Shown one piece after another: positions 19,265-28,998 of a stretch of DNA of 64,000 nt. This DNA is from Prostheceraeus crozeri. Taxonomy: Eukaryota; Platyhelminthes; Polycladida; Euryleptidae. The position numbers and the translations under genes are program-made. The notes under the pieces were generated by a model. The model worked only from the letters and a program-made list of their open reading frames with translations, was not told the origin of the DNA and made no database searches. The DNA lies in contig CAJQUW010014718.1 of assembly GCA_907163375.1 (NCBI GenBank), forward strand, positions 1-64,000, read 5' to 3'. Numbering within the stretch: the stretch's first letter is position 1; each line of letters begins with the position of its first letter.

Positions 19265-22200
19265 TTATTCTACATCACCTGTGACAGGAAGGCATCTCCT
19301 TCTCTTCGACGGTGGGGGAAGACCTAGGCTATAGTGTCCATATGGTAATGATAAATTTTTATCCAGCCAACAGCGCTTATCCTCCCAAAGTGAAAGACCT
19401 CGCTTCCTAAATGATTTTGTGCTAACTATGTGATTTTTTGAATTTATAATTGTCATATCTTCAGTTGTATCATTCTCACTATAATAGACACTCCTATAGT
19501 CATCATGTTTCAATTTTTTAACTGCTGCTCTCTGAATTCCTTTTGCACGTTTGATGCTATGATTCGTAGAGTCTAGATATTTCATGGAATACATTTTCGG
19601 TTTTAGTAGGATCATTTCCTCAAGCAACTTTCCAGCACACTCATCCTTAAAACAACCTAATCTAGCTTTGTTTGTAGTTGAGTATAGTCGGTGATGGCTG
19701 TCATAGTTTGAAGAGTCAAACTTTTCACCGAAGTATAGAAGTACATCTTCCAGACGGACAGATGGTGATGTGTATAAACATAGGAAGAAACTATCGGTAT
19801 CACCTCCACAAAGTCGCGTTCTATTTATCAGTGGACATCCTTTTAGATCATTGTAATATAATTGATACATTTCCAACTTACTATAGTCAAGTACTGCTTG
19901 ACCAACATATATTAATTTATTTAAAACTATTGAAGGTTTGTACATTTCCATACCAACCAGATCTTCATCAAATATTTTGTGTTGAACATAGAGAGGATGA
20001 TTTGACAATTTCAGTGGTTGTTTCTCATTGTTGACTAGTTTAAATTTTTTCCTTCTCCTTACATTTTCCATTGTTTTACCATATAAAGAATTATTTTTCA
20101 ATTTGTAGAATGACTTTTCGAAGTCAGTGTTTGATTGAGCCCTCTTTTGAGAGTTCATATCAATGTATGTTTTTAACCAAGGCTTTTGTGTGAATTTTAT
20201 GCCACTATGAATCTTCTTGATTCTCATGCCCATGGTCAAGTAAAATTTTAAAATTGAGTAGTGGACTACATAATTTTCCCTATCAAATTGATGGAGCAGA
20301 AGTTTCTTGATAGAAGAAAAATGTGTATTTGGTCTTACTTTTTCATATAGATTTTTCATATAGTGTGAAAACATTCTCTTTTCAATCATCTGCATTTCTG
20401 GAGCTAATGGGAAATCGGCAGTGTCATCATGAATGGCTGCAGGATACTCTAAATCTAAATCAAAAATGTAGCCGATTTCACCATCATCATCTATATTTTG
20501 AACATTTTCTTCATTTAAAAAATTATCTAATTCACTTTCATTCAACCATTTGAAATTTGAGTGGGGTAGATTTCTACTGAGTGAAGAACCATAAAGGTTA
20601 TTAACATCTAAGTAGGTCAAATGTCGACTTTCATGTGTATTATTTCCTAATTCTTCAATGCGTGCACGCGCTCGGTGAATGTTGGTGAAAGTCATACCCC
20701 CTCTAATTCCTCGTTCAAATAGATTGTACATATTTTCATCTTGTATGTAGTGTGGGGGATCATTGGAAGAGAAATTTAGTGCTGAGGTAAAGCTAAGATG
20801 TGGGAGACTGACAAAATGTACAGGGTCGACTTCATCCTCACGTTGACTCAATGCTCTAAACACTTCAAATATGTCTGCCAACAATAAAACATCTAACTTC
20901 AGATATGCCAGCATGTAATCACCAAATGTGCTACAATTAAATTCAATCCACGCCTTGTTAGCGTGTTCATATTCACTATCGGAACAGTGCTCACGAGTAA
21001 GAGCATTATAGAATTCAAATTGTGGTGGTAGACAGTCTTCCGTCAACGTGTTTAAGTTTTTGAAGTATGAATATGGAAACACTCCCTTCTGATATAAAAC
21101 ATTATCACTTAATTGTGGAAATTCTACCCTTAATGTCTCTACATGCTCATACGTTTGCAAGCCCTTGGCTAATTCACTCAAGGATGCACTTAGAAATTGA
21201 TATGAGTCTAAGAATTTTAGTTTAAAGTATACTGTCTTCCCTTTGTATTCATTTACAGGGACACTGGCGGATAAAGTTATATATTTTTCAGCAGTTGCTG
21301 CTACAACATCTAATTTCCAAGACTTCATTCTTCCAATCGCTTTATAGCAAACGATGTGGCTATCATAATTTTTAAAATTGTGGAAAAATATGGGGAGCTC
21401 CCGTCTGTTAAGTCTTAACCGGAGATTGCATTTCCTACATAATGTTTGCCTATATCGTCCGGTGATATGATCATGATCACGAACTTTTATGACTTCATCG
21501 CTGAATTTTGATTTACATTTGTTGCAACATTCTGCATTCTCGTGGCGTGCTTTTTCATCCGCTGACAGTGACATTGGCTGCCTAGTTGTTGCACATTGGT
21601 TGTCATATAAGTCTTGGGCTACAGTTTCTAAGTGGTGCAAGAAACTAATAATGCAATTTTCTCCCTGAAAGAGGTAATACTTGTTTTCAAATTTTGATTG
21701 AAGGGCATTATGCCAGACATGATAAGCTCCAATAGCCGCAGGTTTATGTATTTTATTATCAATGTAGCACTCTATATCTGCATAAATTACTAAAGGAGGA
21801 CTTAGTTGATATTCCATGCTACTTGTTAGTACTTTTAGATCTGTCGGCATTTTTTCTATTTGTGCTTTTCCTCGAATGCAAAACTGGAAATGTCGTTCTA
21901 GTGTTGTCTTATATGTGAATGACTGAGTGCATCTTTCGCAGAAGTATTTATGTCTTTTTAAAGTTCTCCTATACAATCTTGACAGCTTTGGAATTCCACA
22001 ATAGTGTGCTGCTCCATTGTTTAGAATTAGCAAAATATTAACCGTTTGCCTACCAGTAAAGTTACTATTGTAACGAACACCTTTGAGTCCATTTTCATAA
22101 AAGTGAATGTTAATTTTAATATCATTATTTTTCTCAAATTTTGGAATATCTTTGATTGATACTGGTGTGGAAATGCCTTCCATATTTAGCTCAGATGTCC

Positions 22201-23122
22201 ACTCACTATATGATTTTACTTCATTCCTTGAATAAGGTACTTCATTATAATGCAATATTGATAAAACTGCATATAGGAAGCAATCATTTGCATTTGAATT
22301 AACATTAATGACAGCTTTAGAGTTTTTTAACTTCTTTGGTAGAGGAAATGATTGTCCACCTGACAGTATTGGACTTGTTATTACATTGAACTCTATATTT
22401 TGTACATCATCTATAATCCAATTGTTACCCTTTTTTGTGAAGGCTTCAATATGATTTATTAGACTATTTAGATGATCCTGAAACCAAGCATCATAGTCAT
22501 AAATATAGTTTGAGGATGATGAGGTAAAGTGTGCGAGAAAAGTTTCTTCTTCTTGAGGATTAGAACGGACATAACGAATTTGTGCAATCAGACGACCGCG
22601 CAATTGATAGCTCCTTAGTAAGTCAGACACTAAATTCCCTAACATGGAACGCATGCTTTCTAAGAATGATGTTATGTCCACAGTAGGTGTTGTTGGCGTG
22701 ATATCATACACACGTGCATGACCATTGAGTGCGCTTTCACTGAGACTAACAGTTCCATAGTTATTATGCATATTCATCTCACTATTTGTGTTATGTACAT
22801 TCATATGCTGTCGAAATCTACTTATAGAGTTATATGTTTTGCCACACCGAGAGCAGTATTGCATAAAGTTTTGTATGTTAGTTGAAGCGCTGGTTGTTGG
22901 CTTAGAAGTAGATCTATTTTGATTATTTGAATTTGACTCTGTTATGCTATCATTCGGTTTATTATTGCATACAAGTTTATGCCTCTTAAGATTGTCCATC
23001 CTATTCGTCTTATATGGACACTTGCTACATTGATATGTTTTTCCTAACTTACAAAATTTTTCATGTCGTTGCAAATTGCCTATGAGAGTGAACACTTTTC
23101 CACACTTGGTACAGACAACCAT
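19265..23122 (-). CDS. polB: Protein-primed DNA polymerase B with N-terminal zinc fingers (Polinton POLB)
   Basis: A single frame of 1285 residues. The N-terminus holds C2H2 fingers (CTKCGKVFTLIGNLQRHEKF at residue 4, another at about 33, a third near 90). A module with NDCFLYAVLSILHYNEVPY (about 282) and a further C2H2 finger (about 395) is usual in Polinton polymerases. Next come exonuclease motif I (YADIECYI, about 447), an endonuclease-VII-like Cys/His segment (VRDHDHITGRYR, about 550), Exo II (NFKNYDSH, about 583) and Exo III (YLKLDVLLLAD, about 742). The polymerase motifs follow: A (LDVNNLYG, about 841), B (KNNSLYGKTMENV, about 1011) and C (GDTDSFF, about 1106). All key acidic residues are visible. 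It copies the element's linear genome from its ends. Confidence 0.96.
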   Translation of the reverse strand: MVVCTKCGKVFTLIGNLQRHEKFCKLGKTYQCSKCPYKTNRMDNLKRHKLVCNNKPNDSITESNSNNQNRSTSKPTTSASTNIQNFMQYCSRCGKTYNSISRFRQHMNVHNTNSEMNMHNNYGTVSLSESALNGHARVYDITPTTPTVDITSFLESMRSMLGNLVSDLLRSYQLRGRLIAQIRYVRSNPQEEETFLAHFTSSSSNYIYDYDAWFQDHLNSLINHIEAFTKKGNNWIIDDVQNIEFNVITSPILSGGQSFPLPKKLKNSKAVINVNSNANDCFLYAVLSILHYNEVPYSRNEVKSYSEWTSELNMEGISTPVSIKDIPKFEKNNDIKINIHFYENGLKGVRYNSNFTGRQTVNILLILNNGAAHYCGIPKLSRLYRRTLKRHKYFCERCTQSFTYKTTLERHFQFCIRGKAQIEKMPTDLKVLTSSMEYQLSPPLVIYADIECYIDNKIHKPAAIGAYHVWHNALQSKFENKYYLFQGENCIISFLHHLETVAQDLYDNQCATTRQPMSLSADEKARHENAECCNKCKSKFSDEVIKVRDHDHITGRYRQTLCRKCNLRLRLNRRELPIFFHNFKNYDSHIVCYKAIGRMKSWKLDVVAATAEKYITLSASVPVNEYKGKTVYFKLKFLDSYQFLSASLSELAKGLQTYEHVETLRVEFPQLSDNVLYQKGVFPYSYFKNLNTLTEDCLPPQFEFYNALTREHCSDSEYEHANKAWIEFNCSTFGDYMLAYLKLDVLLLADIFEVFRALSQREDEVDPVHFVSLPHLSFTSALNFSSNDPPHYIQDENMYNLFERGIRGGMTFTNIHRARARIEELGNNTHESRHLTYLDVNNLYGSSLSRNLPHSNFKWLNESELDNFLNEENVQNIDDDGEIGYIFDLDLEYPAAIHDDTADFPLAPEMQMIEKRMFSHYMKNLYEKVRPNTHFSSIKKLLLHQFDRENYVVHYSILKFYLTMGMRIKKIHSGIKFTQKPWLKTYIDMNSQKRAQSNTDFEKSFYKLKNNSLYGKTMENVRRRKKFKLVNNEKQPLKLSNHPLYVQHKIFDEDLVGMEMYKPSIVLNKLIYVGQAVLDYSKLEMYQLYYNDLKGCPLINRTRLCGGDTDSFFLCLYTSPSVRLEDVLLYFGEKFDSSNYDSHHRLYSTTNKARLGCFKDECAGKLLEEMILLKPKMYSMKYLDSTNHSIKRAKGIQRAAVKKLKHDDYRSVYYSENDTTEDMTIINSKNHIVSTKSFRKRGLSLWEDKRCWLDKNLSLPYGHYSLGLPPPSKRRRCLPVTGDVE

Positions 23123-23205
23123 GATTATTGATGAGGATTGAAATTAGCAAGCCCTTATATACATCTACCATCTAATGACGTCAGCGTCATCACCAGCCAA
23201 TACCA
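23123..23205 (-). promoter_or_regulatory. PolB promoter: full CRE, CCAAT and TATA box
   Basis: Read toward the gene, ATTGG (CCAAT on the plus strand at 23197-23201), the palindromic CRE TGACGTCA (23176-23183, with a second GCGTCATCA beside it) and TATATAAGG (reverse complement of 23153-23161) precede the ATG at 23122. The TATA-to-ATG distance is about 31 bases, so the 5' leader must be very short. Confidence 0.7.
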
Positions 23206-23279
23206 TATGTTCCGATCTGTTGTAAAGAGAAAACATAAAATGCTAGATAATTTCTTTTCTTAAATAGAGAAAGTTAAAG

Positions 23280-25421
23280 TTAAAGTTTGGCACACTTTAC
23301 AATTCCGCTGTGATTCAGCTTCAAATGATTGCATCCTTTTGCGCAGACGCTGTAATCGTTCATGTGAGTCAGTCTCACTTTTCTTATTGCATTGTTCATG
23401 CACTCAATGTGAATTAAAGTCTCCTTTTTATGAACACGGCTGTTTGAAACCTGGGAGGCCAACAGGAGATTGGATTGTGTTAGGTTCCTCACAGATTCAA
23501 TCAAGCCTCTGTTCTCCTCCTTCATTTTCTTCTCCCGCTCCTCTGCCTGCTGTAGGCGCTCCTGGCAGAGACGCAACTTGTTCTGTACATCCTCTTCTGT
23601 CGAGGTTGCGTCCAAGTCGACGTTATAATCCCGCACTGGGAGAGGAGCCGTCACATCCGACGTTGGTAGAGCTGCAACTGGGGGAGGTGTTGTGGGAAGT
23701 AGTACCGGGGAGGAAGGAGCTGCACTTGGCGTCGGTAATGGGTTCGGAGGAGATAGCGGCAAGGGAAGACGTGCAGGGGATGATGGAGCCAAGCAGATCA
23801 TTGGGGACGGCGGCAGGCGGACACTCCAGCTCGGGGATGCCCGGATGTTGCTAAAGGAGACCTCCTGTGATGCATGCATCACGGAGTCCTGCAAACGAAA
23901 AGAAACAATTGTTTATGAACTATTTGCAATTGTTAACATTTATCAAAATTAAAATTAACACTATGTAAATTCAATTACATAAATGAAAATTAACTTGTTG
24001 ACATTTATTAACTCCAAATGTGAATTTCACATACCTTCAGCTCGATTGTCCCTCGATTTGATCCACCTTCGTCCTCCGAAAGAACCATCGAATCATTCTA
24101 GAAGATAAATTGATCTATTACAGATTAATAAATTTTTACTCAAGTGGGTTTCTAAATTACAATGGAAAAGTTCTCTGCTGATGCAGTCATCTAAGCATTA
24201 AACTTACATTTGCAACCGAATTATCGTCATCGGATGAGGATGTTGGAGACGACGTGGTGGAGACGTCGTCATCAGATGACGAGGAATCGCCCGATGATTC
24301 ACGGATGGAGTAGGGCCTCTCCTCGTTATCCTCTATAGATGTGGTGGTCGCCGGCGTAGACAGAAAGCTCCGCTGATGTCTTTTAAGGGACAAAGATCGT
24401 ACAGCCTGCAGCGAAAATGTGATAATGTTTTATAACTAAATAGATATTAATGAGAATTAATATAGACATAGACTATATACATGTAAAGTTTTTTCCAGGT
24501 ATTGTTGTCTGATATCGAATCGTAGACCATGAAAATCACACTTACGGGACTTGAAATGGTTTCCTTTTCCGGCGAATTCAACCGAGGTATTGCAGGATAC
24601 CTTTGGACACTTGGAAACAGCTGAAAATAAAAATTCATGTTCAATTTCACATTAAGAAGTAACAAGCAAATTAATTTCTTACCTTTCGCAAGTTTTCCAC
24701 CGCATTATTGTCTTCGAAACTGACTTTCAGCGGTCGAGGCACCTCACACTGAAATATTTATGAAATATTGATTTAGTTTATGCACACGATTACTAACCTG
24801 AGTAAATAGAATCTCACATCTTGAACGACCAGTTTCTTCTGCACCAACACCTTGGCTTTCTTCGGTGGGGGCATCATCATGTCCTGAAATGTGTTAACAA
24901 CAAATTTATTTTAATCTAAAGGAAGCAGTACTTTTTGTCAACTGTGAGTCAGTTGTCCGTTCAAGTTAGCATTTAGAATTGACTACACTTACCTCAAAAT
25001 CACTCGAAGTCTCATCAATAAATTCTCGAGACTTGGGGACTTTCTTTGGTGCTCGGGACTTGGGGGCTTTCTTTGTCTCAGGCTCGTCCACCTGTGAGAG
25101 CACGCCTTCAGTCGGCCTTTCCTTATTAAAAAGCCTCTCCAATTTCCTTTTCTCTGACTTGGAGGTAAGGTTGATGCCTTTCCGGCCATTCTGTTGGGCA
25201 CAGGGTGTGTGTTTGGCAATGAAGGCTTTTGCTGAGTCGCTATTGACCTTGTCGTTGCTCCTCTCATACGTCTTGCAGGTTAAGCAATAGAGGTACGTGA
25301 AATCCTCTTTGAATATGCAGTCTTTGTGACCACTCTTGTTGGCATGACGAACAGGCAGTCGGCATGTTTCACAGTAGTGAAAGATCAGCCGTTGTCGCGC
25401 AATACTTTCTTGTCGGACCAT
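23280..25421 (-). CDS. Seven-coding-exon spliced gene inside the Polinton, unknown function
   Basis: Coding exons on the minus strand: 25421-24993, 24883-24818, 24748-24683, 24620-24546, 24405-24208, 24097-24035 and 23888-23280. Every exon is a multiple of three bases and every intron (62-146 bases) has GT-AG ends with good context (GTAAGT, GTGAGA, GTAAGA, GTATGT; TTTCAG, TGCAG, TCTAG). The product would be about 501 residues. The first exon has a Cys/His-rich region (YCETCRLPVRHANKSGHKDC, then YCLTCK and HTPC) that may bind zinc, then a Lys-rich segment. The middle is acidic and Ser-rich; the last exon has a Pro-rich stretch, a coiled coil (LRLCQERLQQAEEREKKMK) and a Cys-containing tail. No family is recognised. 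Core Polinton genes here are intronless, so a cellular origin or an accessory gene adapted to splicing is inferred. Confidence 0.75.
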
Positions 25422-26062
25422 TTCTATATAGGAAAAAATTGATTATAATTTAATCTCTTGTTAAACGAGAACGCATTTATATACCATCAACAAAGCTCTA
25501 TTAAGTGATACTTTCATATTGGAGAAATCTGAGAAAGAAATAAAATTTGAAGTTGAAATTGAAACCGAAAGTCGAAAATTAGATATTTATTCGAAAAGGG
25601 TTAGCTCATAAGAAGAGTTGAAATTTGGAAACAGCTGATTTACTATTATTTAATTTCGAAATTAATTTAATGAAATGAAAGTGAAATTTCGAAAATTTCA
25701 ATCAATCCTCAATTTGTTTAATTAAACAAGCTTGAATTTTATACATCTGTTAGCAGATGACAGACTGAATATTTAAAATGGATGAAGGGTTTATTTAGGT
25801 ATCTTTTATTTATTTACAAACTGTGAAAATCTTGTTGATTCAAATACACTTACATTTAAACTGATATATTCATGTCTCTCGCTCAGTGACTTAATATAGG
25901 ATGAAAAATTAAAAAAAAAACATGGTTAATAATATAACATAAAGTGTTCCTATCCTAAAAACCCAAGCTTCTATATTTAAAGCTATTTGGTTATAAAAAC
26001 TTAATAATGTTCCTACTCCCGAATATCCTATAAAGTAGCAGAACATGACAATGAAACTCACT

Positions 26063-26260
26063 TTAGAATTGTAATAAGAACCGGAGAACGGAGGAACGAA
26101 GAACGACGTCTGTTATGGACACTAAATAATTTGAAAATGAGTGAAAATTCGTTGTGTACAACTTCTTTATATATGAAATTGACAAAGCAACTATGAACAA
26201 AGACCTTATGACATCACATCTTGGAATTGGTACGGTTAAACAAAATTGATAATTCAAACA
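26063..26260 (-). promoter_or_regulatory. Promoter and noncoding first exon of the spliced gene
   Basis: On the minus strand TATATAAAG (reverse complement of 26165-26173) would place a start near 26140. The transcribed strand then reaches a donor AAA-GTGAGT at about 26062, and a good acceptor (CCTATATAG, ending at 25424) lies just before the ATG at 25421. A CRE-like TGATGTCA lies upstream, near 26210. A second TATA-like stretch at 25479-25487 is an alternative promoter without the leader intron. Confidence 0.45.
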
Positions 26261-26488
26261 AGAATTGGAACAGCTGGTTTATTTTTAACCTTAGAAATGG
26301 AAGTGCCATCATATGTGTTGAAAGATTTCTACATGTAAACAGTAGAGTGAATTCAAAGTAATATGAACTGATGGACTGATGTATTATGTGATATACATGT
26401 TATTATTAATAGTCATATAATGATTCATATTTGAAGATATAAAATGTGTGGTTTGAATAGAACATTAAAATTTGAATTAAGCGCTAAA

Positions 26489-26590
26489 TTTCGAAAATTC
26501 AAATTTCGCGCCAAAATTCGAATAATCAAATTTAAAGATTTTTTCGAAAATTTGAATTTCGCGCCAAAATTCAAATAATCAAATTAAAAT
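26489..26590. repeat. Two tandem units of about 51 bases
   Basis: Two copies built on TTTCGCGCCAAAATTC lie head to tail at 26489-26539 and 26540-26590, directly before the telomere-like tract. Confidence 0.75.
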
Positions 26591-26594
26591 ACTA

Positions 26595-26688
26595 GGTTAG
26601 GGTTAAGGTTAGGGTTAGGGTTAAGGGTTAGGGTTAAGGGTTAGGGTTAGGGTTAGGGTTAGGGTTAAGGTTAGGGTTAGGGTTAGGG
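26595..26688. repeat. Interstitial telomere-like tract (TTAGGG/TTAAGGG)
   Basis: About 15 head-to-tail copies of TTAGGG with TTAAGG and TTAAGGG variants. TTAGGG is the ancestral animal telomere repeat. The tract lies inside the Polinton, 1.9 kb from its right inverted repeat. It may be an inserted piece, a repair scar or simple-sequence expansion. Confidence 0.9.
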
Positions 26689-26752
26689 AAGCAAGAAGAG
26701 TATCTATGGCACCCGGAACCCATGGGTAAAATTTATTCACCCTATAATCCGA

Positions 26753-26787
26753 AAAATTTCGAGGGCGCGAAGCGCCCGAGAAATTTT
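26753..26787. repeat. GC-rich hairpin within AT-rich DNA
   Basis: AAAATTTC..GGGCGC-GAA-GCGCCC..GAAATTTT forms a stem of about 14 paired positions interrupted by a two-base mismatch, around a three-base loop. It is followed by a run of nine or ten C. Confidence 0.75.
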
Positions 26788-26809
26788 GAGGCCCCCCCCC
26801 GCCGTGTAT

Positions 26810-26850
26810 GAAGGTCAAAGGTCAAGGTCAGGTCTAAGGTCAAGGTCAAG
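26810..26850 (+). repeat. Cluster of AGGTCA units
   Basis: Five AGGTCA hexamers occur in about 40 bases, some as direct repeats with no or one-base spacing. AGGTCA is the nuclear-receptor half-site, but here it may just be a short tandem repeat. Confidence 0.6.
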
Positions 26851-26949
26851 TGTAGAGGTTTGTATATTATGGTCATTTTTGGTTGTAAAACTTTAACTTT
26901 GAAAATTTGTAAACTTAGTCATTTTTGTAAAAAAACTTGGAATTTTTCA

Positions 26950-27330
26950 AGTTGCATACAGATGCATACAACTAGGATTTTTTCATCAAATGGGTACATA
27001 CAATATATCATTCGAATGCTCTTTTCATGCTGATTCTAATGGTGTATTGTATGACACATGTATGACATATAACTAGAGAGCTACATGTCTTTAAAGAATG
27101 GGGTAAAAACTTAGTGAATTTAAAAATCTAACATTTGTCTGCTTGCATACAGTTGCATACAACTAGGATTTTCCCATCGAATAGGTACATACCTTATATC
27201 ATTCTAAAGGTCTTTTCATTCTCATTCTTATGGTGTCATGTATGACACATGTATGATATCATCCTGGACTGCTACAAGCATTTTAAAATTAACAACATAA
27301 CTGTTTCTTTAAAAGTTATATGTTCCTATT
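26950..27330. repeat. Two diverged tandem units of about 191 bases
   Basis: TTGCATACA..GCATACAACTAGGATTTT starts near 26951 and again near 27142, and similarity continues through TATGACACATGTATGA in each. The rest of 26250-27480 shows no gene. Confidence 0.8.
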
Positions 27331-27516
27331 TATTTCAAGTTGAAGTCTTCATACTTTATTTTTTGTTTCAATTCAGTTATTGAACATCATTAATTGTAGA
27401 TAGTTATTCCCCTTTCCCATTCAGACCTTAATTGAAGACCGATTTGTGAAATGATAAAACAAGTCTGTTCATATATACAAATAAATATTAAATAAAGAGA
27501 TTAAGAAAAAAACACA

Positions 27517-27981
27517 CTAAATGTCATCAAGGTAAGGAAAGGGTACAAGTTTTTTCAAGTCCACTTGGACATGGATCCTGGTCTTCTTGGGCGCACAGGG
27601 ACAGCGACGTGGTGTATCAAGGTCGATGACCGAAAATTCGAGAGCGGTTGTGAGGTTCCGCTCGTTCGGCTCCATCCTCATGAACACCCGTTTGGTGTGG
27701 TACTTTTTCGGGGCGTTCTTGATTTTGACCGTGACCCGTCCATAAAGTGGCGTTCGCATGGACTTCTTATTCATGTGACGCATCGTCTCAATTGATACGT
27801 CACTATCCTCATCACTCGAGTAGTCGGGCGATGCAGGGGCTTGGGTGAACACCACCGGCTCCTCGTTTGGTGTTGTCGATCGCTCCATCGGAGATTGGGG
27901 AGGTGTACTGGTACGTTCCACTGGCGAAGTGGTACGATCAGCAGTACCGTTCTCAACTGCGGCTTTCTGTTTGCGATCCAT
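27517..27981 (-). CDS. Orphan Polinton accessory protein, 154 aa
   Basis: A single frame with its own TATA promoter. Residues 1-70 are low-complexity Pro/Ser/Thr/Glu (STPPQSP, SSDEDSD). Residues 75-154 look like a small beta-rich domain (LYGRVTVKIKNAP, ALEFSVIDLD, TRIHVQVDLKKLV). No family is recognised. It is transcribed divergently from the gene at 28206, and the two share a 220-base intergenic promoter. Confidence 0.6.
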   Translation of the reverse strand: MDRKQKAAVENGTADRTTSPVERTSTPPQSPMERSTTPNEEPVVFTQAPASPDYSSDEDSDVSIETMRHMNKKSMRTPLYGRVTVKIKNAPKKYHTKRVFMRMEPNERNLTTALEFSVIDLDTPRRCPCAPKKTRIHVQVDLKKLVPFPYLDDI

Positions 27982-28205
27982 TATGACTTGTAGATTTAAA
28001 ATAATTGTAACTTGTAAACGTGAGGATTAGAACCTTTGATAAGAATTGGTACAAACCTCGGACTTATATACTTTTTAAACAAAGGAAATCCTAACAGCCA
28101 ATCAGAGAGGTACCGAACTTCCCTAAAGAATATATATAACTATATAAAGGATGACATTGTTCCAAACTGTTAAGTACTTATCCTCAACGTTCCATAACAA
28201 GAAGC
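27982..28205. promoter_or_regulatory. Divergent promoter with two TATA boxes
   Basis: The minus-strand TATA (reverse complement of 28063-28070, TATATAAG) serves the gene at 27981. The plus-strand TATATAAAGG (28141-28150) serves the gene at 28206. CCAAT at 28098-28102 lies between them. Confidence 0.65.
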
Positions 28206-28496
28206 ATGTCCTCAAAACCACTATTTTATTTTCAAAATGACAGCCAAGTCATTATGGGAGGTCAGTTGGACATGACCATGCATCTGTCTTGCGGCTGCAA
28301 AGTGGCCCTATGGAAGACCTTGACTGTCTCTGCACTTCAAAGGCGGAATGGACTACCGGTGAAGTGTCCGGTACACGAATGTGACCATGACTTTAGTAAA
28401 AATCCGACATTCCATGAGTGGTGTGATGACTTCTTGAAGATCATGGAGTCGCCTGAGGGACGTGATTTGCACCCCTCATTTATTTTTCACGCTTAA
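28206..28496 (+). CDS. Small Cys/His protein, possible zinc-binding fold
   Basis: A protein of 96 residues directly inside the right inverted repeat, expressed from a clear TATA promoter. The centre reads HLSCGCKVALWKTLTVSAL, then VKCPVHECDHDF. The spacing of CGC and CPxxxC with flanking His is suggestive of a degenerate RING/U-box or other treble-clef fold, but the set is incomplete. Function is unknown; the position mirrors that of the UBA-RING gene at the other end. Confidence 0.55.
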   Translation: MSSKPLFYFQNDSQVIMGGQLDMTMHLSCGCKVALWKTLTVSALQRRNGLPVKCPVHECDHDFSKNPTFHEWCDDFLKIMESPEGRDLHPSFIFHA

Positions 28497-28632
28497 ATTA
28501 AACTTACATTGTAAATCTCTTGTCTTTTCATTTTAAACATAGTTCTGGAATTGGTTTTCTTATTGGGGAGCAACTAAATCATAACTGCACAGTAAAGTTT
28601 CACATCTAAATAGTGCTACATTAAAAATAATT

Positions 28633-28998
28633 GTCACAATAGTCGCAATTGAGCAAACCCATTCAAAATCAAACAACGGACGTCTATCGGTACGTACCCA
28701 AGTGCTCAGAACCAAACCACACAAGTTCGATCATAGACGTTCCGAAACACAGTGTACCAAACACATGTACCTATCCAGTAAAACAGATCTCATACAAGTT
28801 CCTATTGATAACACTGAATTATACATGTACCTATCCATGTGCCTATCGATAACTAAAGTATACATGTACCTATCCATGTTCCTATTGACAACACTAAACT
28901 TTACATGTACCTATCCATGTACCTATTGATAACACTAAATTTTACATGTACCTATCCATGTACCTATCCCTGGCAAGTAGGGCACAGTTTTCACTACT
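28633..28998 (-). repeat. Polinton right terminal inverted repeat
   Basis: The reverse complement of the left end. The inner unique segment of about 140 bases is identical as far as I can read. The outer part holds about four copies of an approximately 45-bp unit (ACATGTACCTATCCATGTAC..) against about two at the left. Confidence 0.93.

Larger units (their letters stand above)
8261..28998. mobile_element. Polinton/Maverick element, looks whole
   Basis: An element of about 20.7 kb bounded by inverted repeats that begin AGTAGTGAAAACTGTGCCC. It carries the Polinton core set: DD35E integrase with chromodomain, protein-primed PolB, FtsK/HerA-type ATPase, adenain-like cysteine protease, a double-jelly-roll-type major capsid protein and a penton-like minor capsid protein. 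Gene order is plus strand from 8.6 to 17.9 kb, then minus strand from 18.1 to 28.0 kb, with one small plus-strand gene next to the right repeat. It looks whole, with at most one doubtful place among the accessory frames. The unique part of the two inverted repeats is essentially identical, so insertion was recent. The expected 6-bp target duplication is not visible: GAAAGT lies on the left and GCGGTC on the right. Confidence 0.95.

Noticed and set aside
23339-23952. Plus-strand frames opposite the last exon of the spliced gene
   Set aside because: The minus strand has splice sites, coiled-coil pattern and frame consistency across exons; the plus-strand frames have none of these.
26621-26818. 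Frame with Leu-Thr repeats
   Set aside because: A translation of the TTAGGG-type tract.
26810-26850. Nuclear-receptor response element
   Set aside because: The AGGTCA cluster may be only a short tandem repeat; there is no nearby promoter, so I list it as a repeat.
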